Source: Panorpa germanica
Lineage: Eukaryota; Arthropoda; Insecta; Mecoptera; Panorpidae
DNA: 64,000 nt
NCBI GenBank assembly: GCA_963678705.1
Contig: OY783212.1
Location: 2,542,001 to 2,606,000 of the forward strand
Reading direction: 5' to 3'
The notes beneath the pieces were generated by a model. It had not been told where the DNA came from. It saw only the letters and a program-made list of their open reading frames with translations, and did no database searches. This document shows, one piece after another, positions 1 through 11,754 of this stretch. Every line of letters begins with the position of its first letter. The first letter of the stretch is position 1. The translations under genes were made by a program, and so were the position numbers.

Positions 1-3000
1 TGAGAACAGGGCTTCTTGACGTCATCTAAAATCAATAAGTTCTTGTGAAACTCGCGGGAGATTTGAAATATTCTGCGGTTACTAGAAGTGGTAAAATATT
101 AAGATTTGTGTTAAGTGGGATTGTCTCTTACGGCGGAGGGAGGAGGGGATGATAGAGCTTGGATCGTAATTCTATATCTGTCCTTGTTTACGACCAAGCC
201 CTACTTTATATAAATTAATAGTAGATCAGGGGCTCGCAACCTACTTTATTTGTAACTGTGACCTTGACCTTAAAGCACCCTTACGACGTAAATTGTAAAA
301 ACGTTATTTTGTTTGCAGTTACGTGGCGTGATTCTTGTTGTACACGAACACTGTAATTTAATTATGCCAATCTTGACAGATTAGCGTCAACTGTTGTGTG
401 TTTATTACAATCACGCAAGAAGGAGAAATCACAAAAAACGCAAATCTTATAATTAGAAATGATGATGATGACCATATTCTCAAAGAAATGCAATTTAAGT
501 TTGTGACAGGATGACTTCCATTAAAAGTCAATTAGATATTAGTACTCTCTAGATATCCTCTTCAAACTATACTTGTATCAGTACCGGCCCAAACATTTGG
601 CGCCCCACTCCCACCTTTTGTAATAGTTTAAAATCACATAGCTCCAGGAATACGTTCTTTTAGCAAAGCTGTTATTTTAAAAATAAATAACAATTTTGTT
701 TGGAATTGTAAATTTTTAATCAAACAAATGTGTTGCTTCTGAAATCAAAGGCTTTTATTTTAGTAATTTACATGCACATTATTATAATTACACTGTTTAA
801 CTTAAATCGTACTATCTTACCTGAAATCAAAGAAACGACATTTAATGTTTATTATTTAAATTGTCAATTCCTTTTTATCTAATTTTATAATAACTTAACA
901 TTATGCACAGTGAGTTGTGTCAACTATAAATATCAACTGTATTGGCCGTTATACCTCAAACGTCATCTATGGAGTCCTTGAGTATATGGTCACTGTTTTA
1001 CCGACAATATTTAATTTAAATATGTTTTACAGAATATTGGTAAAAACTAACATGTTCTATCCGCCAGACGCTTTAAAGTTCTTAAAAGAATTCGGTAAAC
1101 TACGTCATGAAATAGACCCATAAGCAACATACTCGTATATAAAACTTAGGCTTTCTACTATGACACAGGTGAGTGAGGTTTTACGTACCTTTGCCCTGCC
1201 CTGTAAAAGAGCCCGCTTTCAAGCTAGTAAGTGCGCATACGTTTTAAACTACATATTACACTATTTATTACAGAATTTCAGCTTTACTAAAAGGACGTAG
1301 GTCAGGGGTTTCCGCTATCTTACTCTGTTAATTTTTATGTAAACTATTGTACATTTTTTTAATAAAATGTGTTCCTATGTAATAAAGCAATATCAAATAC
1401 GGAAGGAGTGCGAGACCTAAAATATATATATTTACATAATTAAAAGAAATATATGTATTTTAAGTTAACTTGGCTGATTACTTAATATTTGAAATTTAAT
1501 GTAAGGTTTTCTATTCAGGCCAAGGTAAACATCCCGTTGATAAGCATTTTATGTAAAAAGAGTAATTGTTGCGGCCATATATTTAACTACGTAAAAGTTA
1601 CAATAATTATATTCATTTATGCTTTTATTATCTTTTTCTTTGAATGCTTTTATGATTAGGACTTACATTAAGTACCAGTCAAATCAGTGCCATGTTGACA
1701 CATTCAATATTTATATAATATATTGCATTTATAAGTTGACGTTATTTAGATAGGAGTGTACTAAATTTGTTTTTATGGTATAACTAATAAGACATCATAA
1801 TGTTATAAAATCTTTAAAAACGTACTGAGGCACCAGGATATTTCTATTATATTCTGCCTGACCCACTGCCGGTCGGTAAAACGCACACTCATTTATAGAC
1901 TAGAGCGAAACATTATTTGCATTTCCATGTATGATACGTGGTATATCAGACTGAGGTTAGAAAAAATTAAATAAATAAAATTGTCTGTCTCTTTCTATTT
2001 TTTTAAAATATTTATTTGAGTGTATCAACTTTTTTCAACAGTTATTAGCAATTAAAACAATATATACATTTATAAATATTTACAATACATAATTTACAAG
2101 TTATAGATACGAGAATGAGTATTTAAAATAAAGAGATTAAATAAGTTCTGTGTCTTTTGTATAACAAGTCCCAAATATTAAAAGTGATTTAGACTTGTTG
2201 TACAACCTCTTCAAAAAAGTATTGAATTTCGCATGTTGGAGTCACACTTCTGTGAACAAAACATTGTAGTTATCGTTATTTCCTGCGGAACAAAAAAGTG
2301 GATATTATCATAAATACCGAAAACAATTAAACTTTGCCATGAAAAATTCGTTTTATGATTCTATCAGTTCAAAAAAGGTTTATCAACATTATTTTATATA
2401 GGTATATTTTACATGTTTTGTTAAATTACAGTTATCTGTAGTACTCAGTTTGCTTATAATTGCATTAATTTTAATGTCAATGATCTAATAATAAATGAGC
2501 TACATGCAGAGGGCAGACATACGGGTATGAATGAACCGACTGCACCAGTGCTGTGCAACTGACAGCCGAACTATTATTTTTGTAGGAGAGGAAAATTAAG
2601 TGAGCACACAGTACCCAGGATCTGATTAACATTTTAGAGGTTAAACTGAAGAACCCAAAAGTAAGAAAAAATGACGTATCAAATCTTAGATAACCTATCT
2701 TTGCGGTAAATCATTGTGTTTAGTCACAATCGCCTTCAACTGTGCACGGTTACAGCACAATAGATCGCATCTATATTTACTTTACTTGCTATATTTGCTT
2801 AACCTTTGAGTACTGACGTCTTTAATGGTGATGTGACGTCTCTCAGACGGTGAGTATGATAAGTACTAATTATTAATAGTTTTAACACTATCTAAGATCA
2901 AAAGGAATAGAAAACAAAATATGCAAAATTAACAATTAATTGGCTCTTTTCGGCGGGTGCAAATTATTTAAAATGACGAAATAAGGTTCAAATATGTCTA

Positions 3001-4311
3001 CACGGTGTCTGTGAGACTCCCACGTTACTACTTAAAGGTTAAAAGAAGTTTCACTTAAAAAATCAATTTTGTTTTGCTTGAATTAAAAAAGTAAACGTAT
3101 TTTAATAATTAATAGTATCGTCTCATTTGAAACACCCTATACATTTGCATATATACATTTAAATGAGTGTTTGTCAACCGACCGTTCCAATGTTTTTAAG
3201 TACACTCAGTACATTACGTACACATTGAAATTCTTGTACTCGTATGAGCTGTAGTGGAAGTGCAGTGACTGAGCTGAGCTATGAACATCGCTATGTGTTT
3301 GTCACAGTGTAATTGCAAGCCGAGAGACTGGTCAGGTCTTCAGTCTGTCTCAGCTGACACAATTTAAACTGAAGTACGCCGTGATGCAGTTCATCTGTGA
3401 AACTAACCTAGAAAACTCTTAGGAAGAGTATTAATTACGTACAGTGTTTTTCTTATTTAAAAAAAGTTATCGGATTTATTAACGTAGAGTAAGTGTTTTT
3501 CCTTTAAACAATTATTATAAGTACTTGTTACTAAATTTTTATATTAAAACTATAAGTGCATGAGTACTAAAATATAGGTGTACTTTTATCGTTACAAAAT
3601 AAATTCTGTATTTTGTTTTATTATTTTTTGAAAATGACTTGCAATTATGATGAAATTTATCTTAAACGTACATGATGATTTATATGACAGATAAAAAAAG
3701 AATTTTATGAATGTGTAAATAGTTGTAAAGTAATAATTATTTATAACACATTTGTTCATACTTAATAATAAATATAATTGCGTGTTCTTAAGGGTTGGGA
3801 AATGTAATTGATATGAAAAATGTTTGCGGTGCGTATTAAATATGTGAGATGTATATTTGCCGTTGTGCTATGAAAATAATCTACTTTGTATGTAAATGTC
3901 AATATTGTTGTAGTTAATAATATAACCAAACATTTTATAATATATTTGTTCTGGAATAATAAAACAAACCGGAGAGATACTATACTCATGATCTGCGTAT
4001 TCTGTTAGTTCATTTTATTTTTAGCGTTGTTTTTGTTTGTTAAGGTTGTTCATTAGTAAAAGTACTTTTTTATAGATTATGATAAAATTTAAATATGTTT
4101 TTAATATGAGTAATTTAATTACAATATTTTAAATGTTTAAACCAGCTGTGAAGCGAGATATGACTAATTATACTGTAGGTGGCTTGCAAAGTATAAAGAC
4201 ACGTTGTTTTAACGTATCTTTCGAGAACTTTTACAATTTTTGTTTAAAACTGATGCAATGTGAGGAATAAATTATGAAAGATTCGACTGTTTTTTAGATT
4301 GTTAAGTATGG

Positions 4312-4776
4312 TACACATACGTGCGACTTAAACATGCGACATCCAACATTTGTTGTAAGAAGTTGTACAACACGTCCACACTAGTGCGACATGCAACTTA
4401 ATACGTCGAAAGCTTTCATATTTCGAACGAATTACTTCAACCTGCTTTAGAAAAAAAACTATTGTTCAGGTCAATTTCAGTTCTCCATTTCTCGCACATA
4501 AGATTATACTGGAGACTGAGTAGGTAATCGACCCTTTTGTTGGAGATCACATTCAAAACCGTCATATCTGTAGATGTTCCGACTTCGTATTGAAACATTT
4601 TTGTTTCATAAAAATACTACCTAGAATTTCTAAAAATAGCATAAGTAAGTGTTTTATTAGTGTCGCACTAGTCTGTACGATAAAAGTACAATACACTCAT
4701 GTCTAAATAATGTCAACTTATGAATGAAAATGTATAAATGTTGGATGTTGCATGTTTATGTCGCACCAGTGTGTAA
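4312..4776. mobile_element. MITE with about 40-bp terminal inverted repeats
   Basis: The 40 bases at 4312-4351 and the reverse complement of 4737-4776 agree at about 35 of 40 positions. The shared core includes GTGCGAC, TAAACATGC and ACATCCAACATTT. The element is about 465 bp and has no coding capacity. Inside it a second, weaker inverted pair (TAGTGCGAC near 4380 and GTCGCACTA near 4663) repeats part of the terminal motif, so the ends may be duplicated. No target-site duplication could be fixed. Superfamily is unassigned. Confidence 0.7.
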
Positions 4777-5714
4777 GAGGCATTAGACTAGTTAATAAAA
4801 AAGATATAAAGGTTTAAAGTTGATAAATTTTTAAAACAGCATACACGTAATGAGGATAGTTATCGGTATGTTGTCACGCTTTGCGCGCGATAACATGCAG
4901 TTTACTATACTACTCGCAGTACCTATATGGAGTGTACGAACGTGTGTACTGAATATACTCGTACTATCCTTTGCCTACGATTGTCTCCATTAAACTACGT
5001 TAAATTTTTCAAATAGTGTTGTCGCAATCTTTCTACGATAAAGCTAAATTTATCTGTTTATGTGTTGTCATTTTCCTTGTGTTATATTTACATACTCGAA
5101 TATTAATCGCAAAAAAAGAATCTAAAAATGTTTTTAAATATTTAGAATTATCACGTTAGTTTAACTTGTTTTTGCCAAACTGGTTTTACGTAGACAAATT
5201 TGTTTGATAGTAGTGATATGATTCATTTTACAATTAATATCATTCTTGGAAATTAAAGGATATTGAAAATTAGTCAGCAATGTAAAGTTTGCCCCGGCAT
5301 ATGTAGTTAAGACATGTTAATACTTGTTTAGGCATAGATTATATTTGTAATTTTGTTTTTTTTAGATGTCATTCAGTTCATGTTGATAACGTAATTGAAA
5401 TGAACTTAAGAAGGTCGTTCCGTTCCGTTTCGTTTCATTCAGATAAATTAATACGCACGCAGAAGATTAAAATAAGCGGATCCAATTTGCAGTGCAAAGA
5501 ACGTGGGATTTTAAAACGTCGCATCAATGACATTGAATTTTTTTATATACCTTTTTTTTTTTAGTTTTATTAAAACCTGAAACAATGTTTTGGCGGCCGT
5601 GTTTTTTATGTTAAAGTTGGTTATCAGGTTTTTGGGTCAAATTACAAAAACAATATTTTCAATATGATGGAAATTTATAAAACTGATTCTATGAAACTAA
5701 GTTATATTCGTATG

Positions 5715-6065
5715 CAGGGGCGGCCTTAGCCATTGCGAGGCCCTTGTTCTTTGTATAATTAATATAAATTGTAATTAAATATTTTTGATGATAATTAACG
5801 AGAAATAAAATTTTATATTGGAAGTTTTATAAAAGTTAACAAGCACAAAGATGACAAATATTAATAATGATAAACTAAGGTACATAAATACCTTAAAATA
5901 AGACGCAGTGATTCAAGTGGGATTTCTAAAGAGCGAGGCGCGAGATTCAATTAGATATATAGTAATGAATTTTTCTACTTGGGTTGTTGCGCGAGAATGC
6001 GAGGCCCCTACAAGAGCGAAGCCCCGGGCGGTTGCCCTGCTTGTCACCCCCTAAGGCCGCCTCTG
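5715..6065 (+). mobile_element. hAT-like MITE, family E copy 1
   Basis: The ends CAGGGGCGGCCTTAG and CTAAGGCCGCCTCTG form a 15-bp terminal inverted repeat with one mismatch. The CAGNG start is typical of hAT elements. The flanks ttcgtatg (5707-5714) and cttgtacg (6066-6073) match at 5 of 8 positions, consistent with a decayed 8-bp target duplication. The element is 351 bp, noncoding, with GC-rich ends and an AT-rich middle. Related copies lie at 10850-11172 (reverse) and 40330-40750 (forward). The hAT assignment is inference from ends and flank length. Confidence 0.7.
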
Positions 6066-6667
6066 CTTGTACGATTTAAAACAAAAGTGCAATACGCTGC
6101 AATGCATGTATAAATATATATATAATATCTATACTCTCCAGATAGCCTATTTACACAGTCTCAAATACCATCCCTTGTAACTTTGTAGTCCCAGGAGAGG
6201 ACAAAAGCATTATTTTCTTCATTTGTGAACACTTGTGTCTTTTGTTTAACAGAATATGTTTACCATGAATTAACAAACATTACTATAATTTTTAAATAGA
6301 AATAATGAAATTCATTTTTAAGTTTATGTGAAAAAATAGTATAATTATAATTTAGTTTAATGTAGAACTAATTGCTACTATTAATCAGTAAATATTGGGC
6401 TTCTATTTTAGCTTTAGTGTAATTTTTATTAGTGGAAGAATGAATTTTCATAAGCGTTTTAACAAGTTCATCTCTGTTTTTATATGCTTGTTGCTGTAGT
6501 ATTTGCTTCTTACGTCCGAAAGTGGTTCTTTATTCTCTATACAAACTTATAAACTTAAAACTTCTTATTGTCACCAAATGACATTATTATTGACTTCACA
6601 GTCAACTACTACAGAATAATTAAAACTTTGAATACGTTTAACACCGACTAAAACTAAATTATCAATG

Positions 6668-6835
6668 ACCAACATGTTTGTCGTACATATACTTGTATAT
6701 TGACGCTCGGCTCGTGTCAGCAGTGACGATCAAACCAATCATCAACTATTTTCATCGCACCAATAAACGATCAAACATGTTGGCCCAGACAGTCCAACCA
6801 ACCTAACATATTTCAGTGTGTATGGGGCCTTTATA
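6668..6835. mobile_element. MITE remnant with CCAACATGTTTG inverted repeat
   Basis: CCAACATGTTTGTCG near 6669 is matched in inverted orientation by CGATCAAACATGTTGG near 6770-6785. The right side continues outward to a GTGTATGGGGCC end near 6820-6835. The left outer end is not seen, so this looks like a truncated short inverted-repeat element. No coding capacity. Confidence 0.45.
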
Positions 6836-7275
6836 AAAAAGAGGAAAAAAAAGAATGTTACTTTAGTAGACGCGATAAGCGGTTAGCGGTGGGCGGTAGG
6901 CGGTAGTAATAGTAACTGAGTCATCCTACTACTCTCAGCTACGTGTGACCTTGCAGTCAAAAGTAATTAATAAATAACAAGGTCGTTTGCATTTGGCATT
7001 AATTATTGCTGAGACATTTTGGAGACTTATGCTATGGCAACTTCTATCTCTCTCTCCTTTTCGGGATATTGTGTTCCACAGAATTGTGCGATAGCACATC
7101 TTGCGTATCTTTATTTACATCCCTAATTGAAAGTTGCAGTGACGGGGTAGTATGTACATAATTCAACCTCCATGTATTAAATAGAACAAACTAAAGATGC
7201 AACGAATTGTAATTTGGTTGAATACCAAATACCACACTCTTTTTTTCGAATATTTTCAATAAATATTTTACATAT

Positions 7276-7419
7276 ATAGTATTTCAATAAGAGCGCCAGA
7301 TGTAGTATCATCTCATATAAAACATCTTGAGACAACTTATATGGTTATGGATATAAATAGGGTGTTTGTTTTATATAAGATGATACTAAAAATCCGGAAC
7401 TCTTATTGAAACACCCTAT
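7276..7419. mobile_element. 144-bp foldback MITE, family with TTTCAATAAGAG ends
   Basis: The left end (ATAGTATTTCAATAAGAG, then a block with GTAGTATCATCTCATATAAAA) is mirrored by the right end (TTTTATATAAGATGATAC, then CTCTTATTGAAACACCCTAT). The inverted repeats take up about 45-50 bp on each side, so nearly the whole element can fold into one hairpin. A diverged relative with the same ends lies at 58323-58520. Confidence 0.7.
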
Positions 7420-7539
7420 CCTATATTATTATGTTCCAGATGTATCTGACTTGTTTATATGTTAATATGCTTGGTACTGAATTTTGTATGGTGCCTCGAA
7501 AACGGCTCCTACAATGTTTACGAAAATTACCTATTTCGT

Positions 7540-7870
7540 AGAGGAAAAAATTCTAAGACTAAGAAAAATTGTGCACTTTTTGCTAAGGTGAAATTTTGCA
7601 TGTGTATTACCCTCTTGAATATAAACATATTTCAAAATTTAGAAATTCAAAATTTCATAAAAGTGGTGCTGTAAAAATTATGGGGCCTAGTTTGAAAACT
7701 TTCGAGAAAGTTCAAAATTTGGATTTTGTAATAATTGAATATCATATTAAAAAATAATAAATCAAAATTCAAAAATTTTATTTAGGGGCACGAAGGCAGT
7801 TTTTGCCGAGAGTAAAAATTGTGCTAGAAAGTTGAAATTTTGAATTTGGGCTAATTTTGATACCCAATTT
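7540..7870 (+). repeat. Diverged dispersed repeat, family D copy 1
   Basis: A block containing GTGAAATTTTGCATG, then TTTCAAAA and TAGAAATTCAAAA motifs, recurs in similar order at 23465-23590. The region is AT-rich and noncoding. A second, similar phrase (AAAGTTGAAATTTTGAATTT) occurs near 7830, suggesting internal repetition. I cannot assign it to a named family. Confidence 0.4.
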
Positions 7871-10849
7871 ACAAATTGAAAAAAAATTCGCAATCTTTTC
7901 CCAAAAGCCCAATAAATGAAATTTGTAATAATTTCTTATTATATTGAAATAGTTACATTTTTAAAGTACAAAAAAAGTAGCCGAATATTCATTGCATTTC
8001 TAGAATAAACATAGCGATATGTACATATAAAAAGCGGTAATAAATAAAATTACAAAATATGTTATTATTAGTGTTATAAATAAAAGTTTTGTTTCAATGA
8101 TTATTATTCCTTGATAAATTCACTTTGCAATACAATAGGTAAGCTAGCTATGAAAACCATTGGTTATGGATTGGAGCAAAACCTCGAATTAGTGACGGCT
8201 GAATTACAGAAACTGAGTCATGCTCTTACATCACGAGACTCAGTGGTGGGGGTGTCTGTTTGGAGGTACGTCATATGATGAAGCAGTTGAATCACAAATG
8301 CGGAATCGGGAATAGTCAGCTGATGATTTTGTCAGAGGCCGTAGTATCATTCGATCAGATCATTCAAGGTCACTAGTTTACTACTGAGGTGTTAATATGC
8401 GGTGTGTCACGACTTAGGAATGATTTATTGATGACTATAACAATTTTATGTTCGTCGTCACGCGCCTATGTATAAAATTAATCGTTTTTGAATAAACAAT
8501 AAAACAATTGTTTTTCACACCTTGAAACTCTAGCGTTCCGCTCAATGGTGCAGGTGGTACTACTGCACCAGGGCTAAGGTTGTCACGTCTTTTATTTTTT
8601 TCGAACTATACAGAGATAACATTATATAATCCAGGGAACAGAAGTCGATTTTTATGAATTTGTTACAACTAAACTAATGTTTTTTTTTATTTTTGTTTAT
8701 ACACGTTTGTAGTCCATGTTTTTATCTTGTTAAATATATTTTATTAAAACTAATTAGCGGAGCTTTTTCATGTTCAATGTCCTTGCTCAATTTTTTAAAA
8801 TTTTTTTTTGTTTATTTGTTAAAATTTCTTACAAGTGCGCATGTACATTAGGTTCAATTTTGTCTAGGATCTGGTAGATATCAAACATTTTGTCAAGGTC
8901 GGTAAACACTGCATAGTTTCAGCAGCATCCGCGGATTACAGGCGATTGTGGCTCTTAACGCCAAAGAAAATACTGACCCTTTTAAGACATAATTAAAAAT
9001 ACACATATGAAACGTATACACGTTGAAAGAAGTTCGGACCGTTGTCGGTTTTTGACCCGCGTTAAAAGGGATTTTGCTATCCTCACCATACATTTGATCC
9101 ATATGTCATGCACTGCTGCACGAATCATACAACAGCGGAAGGTTTTATACTTGAAAGTTTATTTATTTACTTGAAAGATTTTGTTAAACAGTGTCAGTGT
9201 TAATAATATCAACAAATTAATAAAATAAATTAATCATTCGGATCAAACATTCGTTCCACCGTGTAGTAGGAAACTTGCCATGTCAATCTTCCAATGTTTG
9301 ACTCACACGTTGGAGGCAAGCATTTGAATTAAACGTTCATCGCATCGTTTGGAGCCGGTTTTACAAAATGGTGAAAACCCCTCGCTACTCATAGATTTTG
9401 CAATACTTATTATTTTTGGTCGAAAGTTCCCCAATTTACACATTACATTTCGGTAATAAATAACTTATTAACTTAATTTATATTATTAACATAATAAATA
9501 ATACCGAAGTAATTTGTGAATTCGTATTGACATTTCAGTGACACTGTCAATGCGATGTGCGCTGTACTGTGTGCTATGCCGTTGGTAGGTGCGCAAACAA
9601 AAAACAAAGCAGCTGCTCAAGTTGTTATTATAGCTCTATTGTTTTTTGTTTGTACAAATTGTTAGGATTTATTTTTGGATATTGGACATGTGTTTTTTAG
9701 CCGGCCCCTCACGGTCATTCCAAACCTATGAGCGGGATAAGAACATGTTTAAGATGTACCCGTCTACAGAGGCGGATGAAGGGCAAGCGCATCGGGCTCT
9801 GAAATTTATACTTTATTTTAAGTTTTATATGTGCAATTTTTTTTTCTGCTCTTCACTTTCTTCAATTTGGAACAAGTTTCATTAAGAGAATAAAACAACA
9901 CACTGGCGACACGTTTTTGGAGTGATGTCTTTCAGTTTGCCGGGATAGAAGGACCGTGAGTGTCCGGCTTTAAAGTTATTTTCGTGGTGCAATATGATTC
10001 AATTTTGTTTTAGTCTTGTATAGTGTGAAAGAGCGGTCTACATGCATTAAGATACAAAACAAAGGTTGCACATTTTAATACAGCATCGCTTTCTGCAACT
10101 GAAAGAAGTTCAATACTCGTATATCGATCATTCAATTCGTTAGTCGTTCGAATATAGAGTTTTGAGATAACAACGAATGCAATTTGTTTTGAATGCATTC
10201 TGGCGGTGGTTGATAAGTTTATTTGCATTATAATTTTGTTTTGTTGCATTTATGAGTTATCTGAGTATTTAATTCGGATAGAGGATACAATTTTACACAT
10301 AACAGCATACCCAAGTCAAATTTCGATTTTTCTTTATAGATTTGCCAACGCTAAAACTTCATCATCTTCAGATCCGGTGTGCCAATCAGAATGTTCCAAA
10401 TATTAAGCAAACTTTGCCACCTCGAAACTCAGACCTTTTGTCGATTTTATTTCTGAAATAACGCTATGAGTATTAGTACAGATGTTTCTATTTTGTAAGA
10501 CGCAAATAAATTCGGCAAAAATATCAATATTGAACAAGCTGTTTTGGAAACGATATGAACAATTCAAGTAGAGACAATGTTATAATTTGGAAGATTACGA
10601 AATGGTCCACGAGGACCTTTACGTTTGCTCTTATCACATCAAAACATCGCCAGTAATAAAAATAAAACTGGTTGAAACTTGCCCAACAGTGTGGTATATT
10701 TTAGAAATGAACAAAACCGTCAAATATCTTAATTTCTATAAAACTGTATACAGCGTAATTTAGTTGTTAAATCAGTACCGTTTAGAGAATATTGAGGAAC
10801 CAAGGGTGGTAGTTCACACGCATAATCAATTGTATCAAATAATTTCAGA

Positions 10850-11172
10850 CAGAGGCGGCCTTACGGGGTGGCAAGCAGGGCTACCGTCCAGGACCTCGCA
10901 TTCTCGCGCAACAACCCAAGTAGAAAAATTCATTACTATATATGTATTTGAATCTCACGCCTCGTTCTTTAGAAATCCCACTAGCATCACTGCGTATATC
11001 TCTTAAGGCATGCATGTACCTTAGTTTATCATCATTAATATTTGTCGTCTTTGTGCTTGTTAACTTTTATAACACTTCCAATATAAAATTTTGTTTCTCG
11101 TCAATTATCATCAAAAATACTTACTTACAATTTACATAAATTATACAAAGAACAAGTGCCTCGCAAAGGATT
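10850..11172 (-). mobile_element. hAT-like MITE, family E copy 2 (reverse, one end lost)
   Basis: The sequence starts with CAGAGGCGGCCTTA, which equals the right terminal repeat of the 5715-6065 copy. It then follows that copy in reverse complement, including the block with CTCGCGCCTCGCTCTTTAG-like sequence. The far end stops near GTGCCTCGCAAAGGA, before the terminal CAG repeat, so it is truncated. It lies about 580 bp upstream of the sphingomyelin synthase coding exon. Confidence 0.65.
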
Positions 11173-11754
11173 AATTTGTGGTTTACGGCGCTGTAGTAGA
11201 ATAAATCACAGAAAATTTATCGGGACAAAATCGCATCTATGCATATCAAGTCTCTCTGGATTTTTAGTTATTTTTTTTTTATTTTGTAATATTTAGTTAT
11301 GTCATTAATTAATTTTTAATTTTTTAGTAATATAATTTTTTTTTATTTTTATAAATGTTACAATAAATCCTTGTCTGGTGGTCCAGAGCTTTAAATTCAA
11401 AATTAATGGGAAGATTATGCTAACGTAGCTCAAAGCGCCGGTATTTCTTATCTGCAATTGACATTTTAAATTATCTGTATACATTTTGTCATTGTTGTTT
11501 GGTGTTTGGAGTTCAGCTTTACACCGTTAATGATTTAAATACAGATTATATGTGATAAGATAGGATATGTTTAGTGTATAAATATAACTCCAATTTATTG
11601 CCATAGTGTTCATATTCTCTAACAAGTTCACGACGTGTGTAGCTCCAGTTTTGTAGTAGCACGCAGTCCATTGTTCAGCTCAAATGGTAAAGGAACAGCT
11701 GCTTCTGATCGACATGTTTTAACCTGTCACTAACAGGCTTTGGTTTGTTTCAGA

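Larger units (their letters stand above)
1..11754. other. Gene-poor region upstream of the sphingomyelin synthase gene
   Basis: No open reading frame here is recognisable as a gene. The longest ones (for example 917-1123 and 7459-7674) are short, AT-driven, and lack family signatures. The stretch holds several inverted-repeat elements listed separately (4312-4776, 5715-6065, 6668-6835, 7276-7419, 10850-11172) and a diverged repeat at 7540-7870. Patches that are less AT-rich, near 3240-3420 and 9535-9610, could be noncoding first exons or promoters. A donor-like GTAAGT lies at 3489-3494, but nothing ties these to the downstream gene. The sphingomyelin synthase CDS starts one base after a splice acceptor, so at least one 5' noncoding exon should lie in this region or further upstream. 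Confidence 0.6.

Noticed and set aside
917..1123. 68-residue plus-strand frame
   Set aside because: Non-ATG opening, AT-driven composition, no family match, no splice-site context.
8893..9102. 69-residue minus-strand frame
   Set aside because: No recognisable domain, no exon borders, in a gene-poor region.
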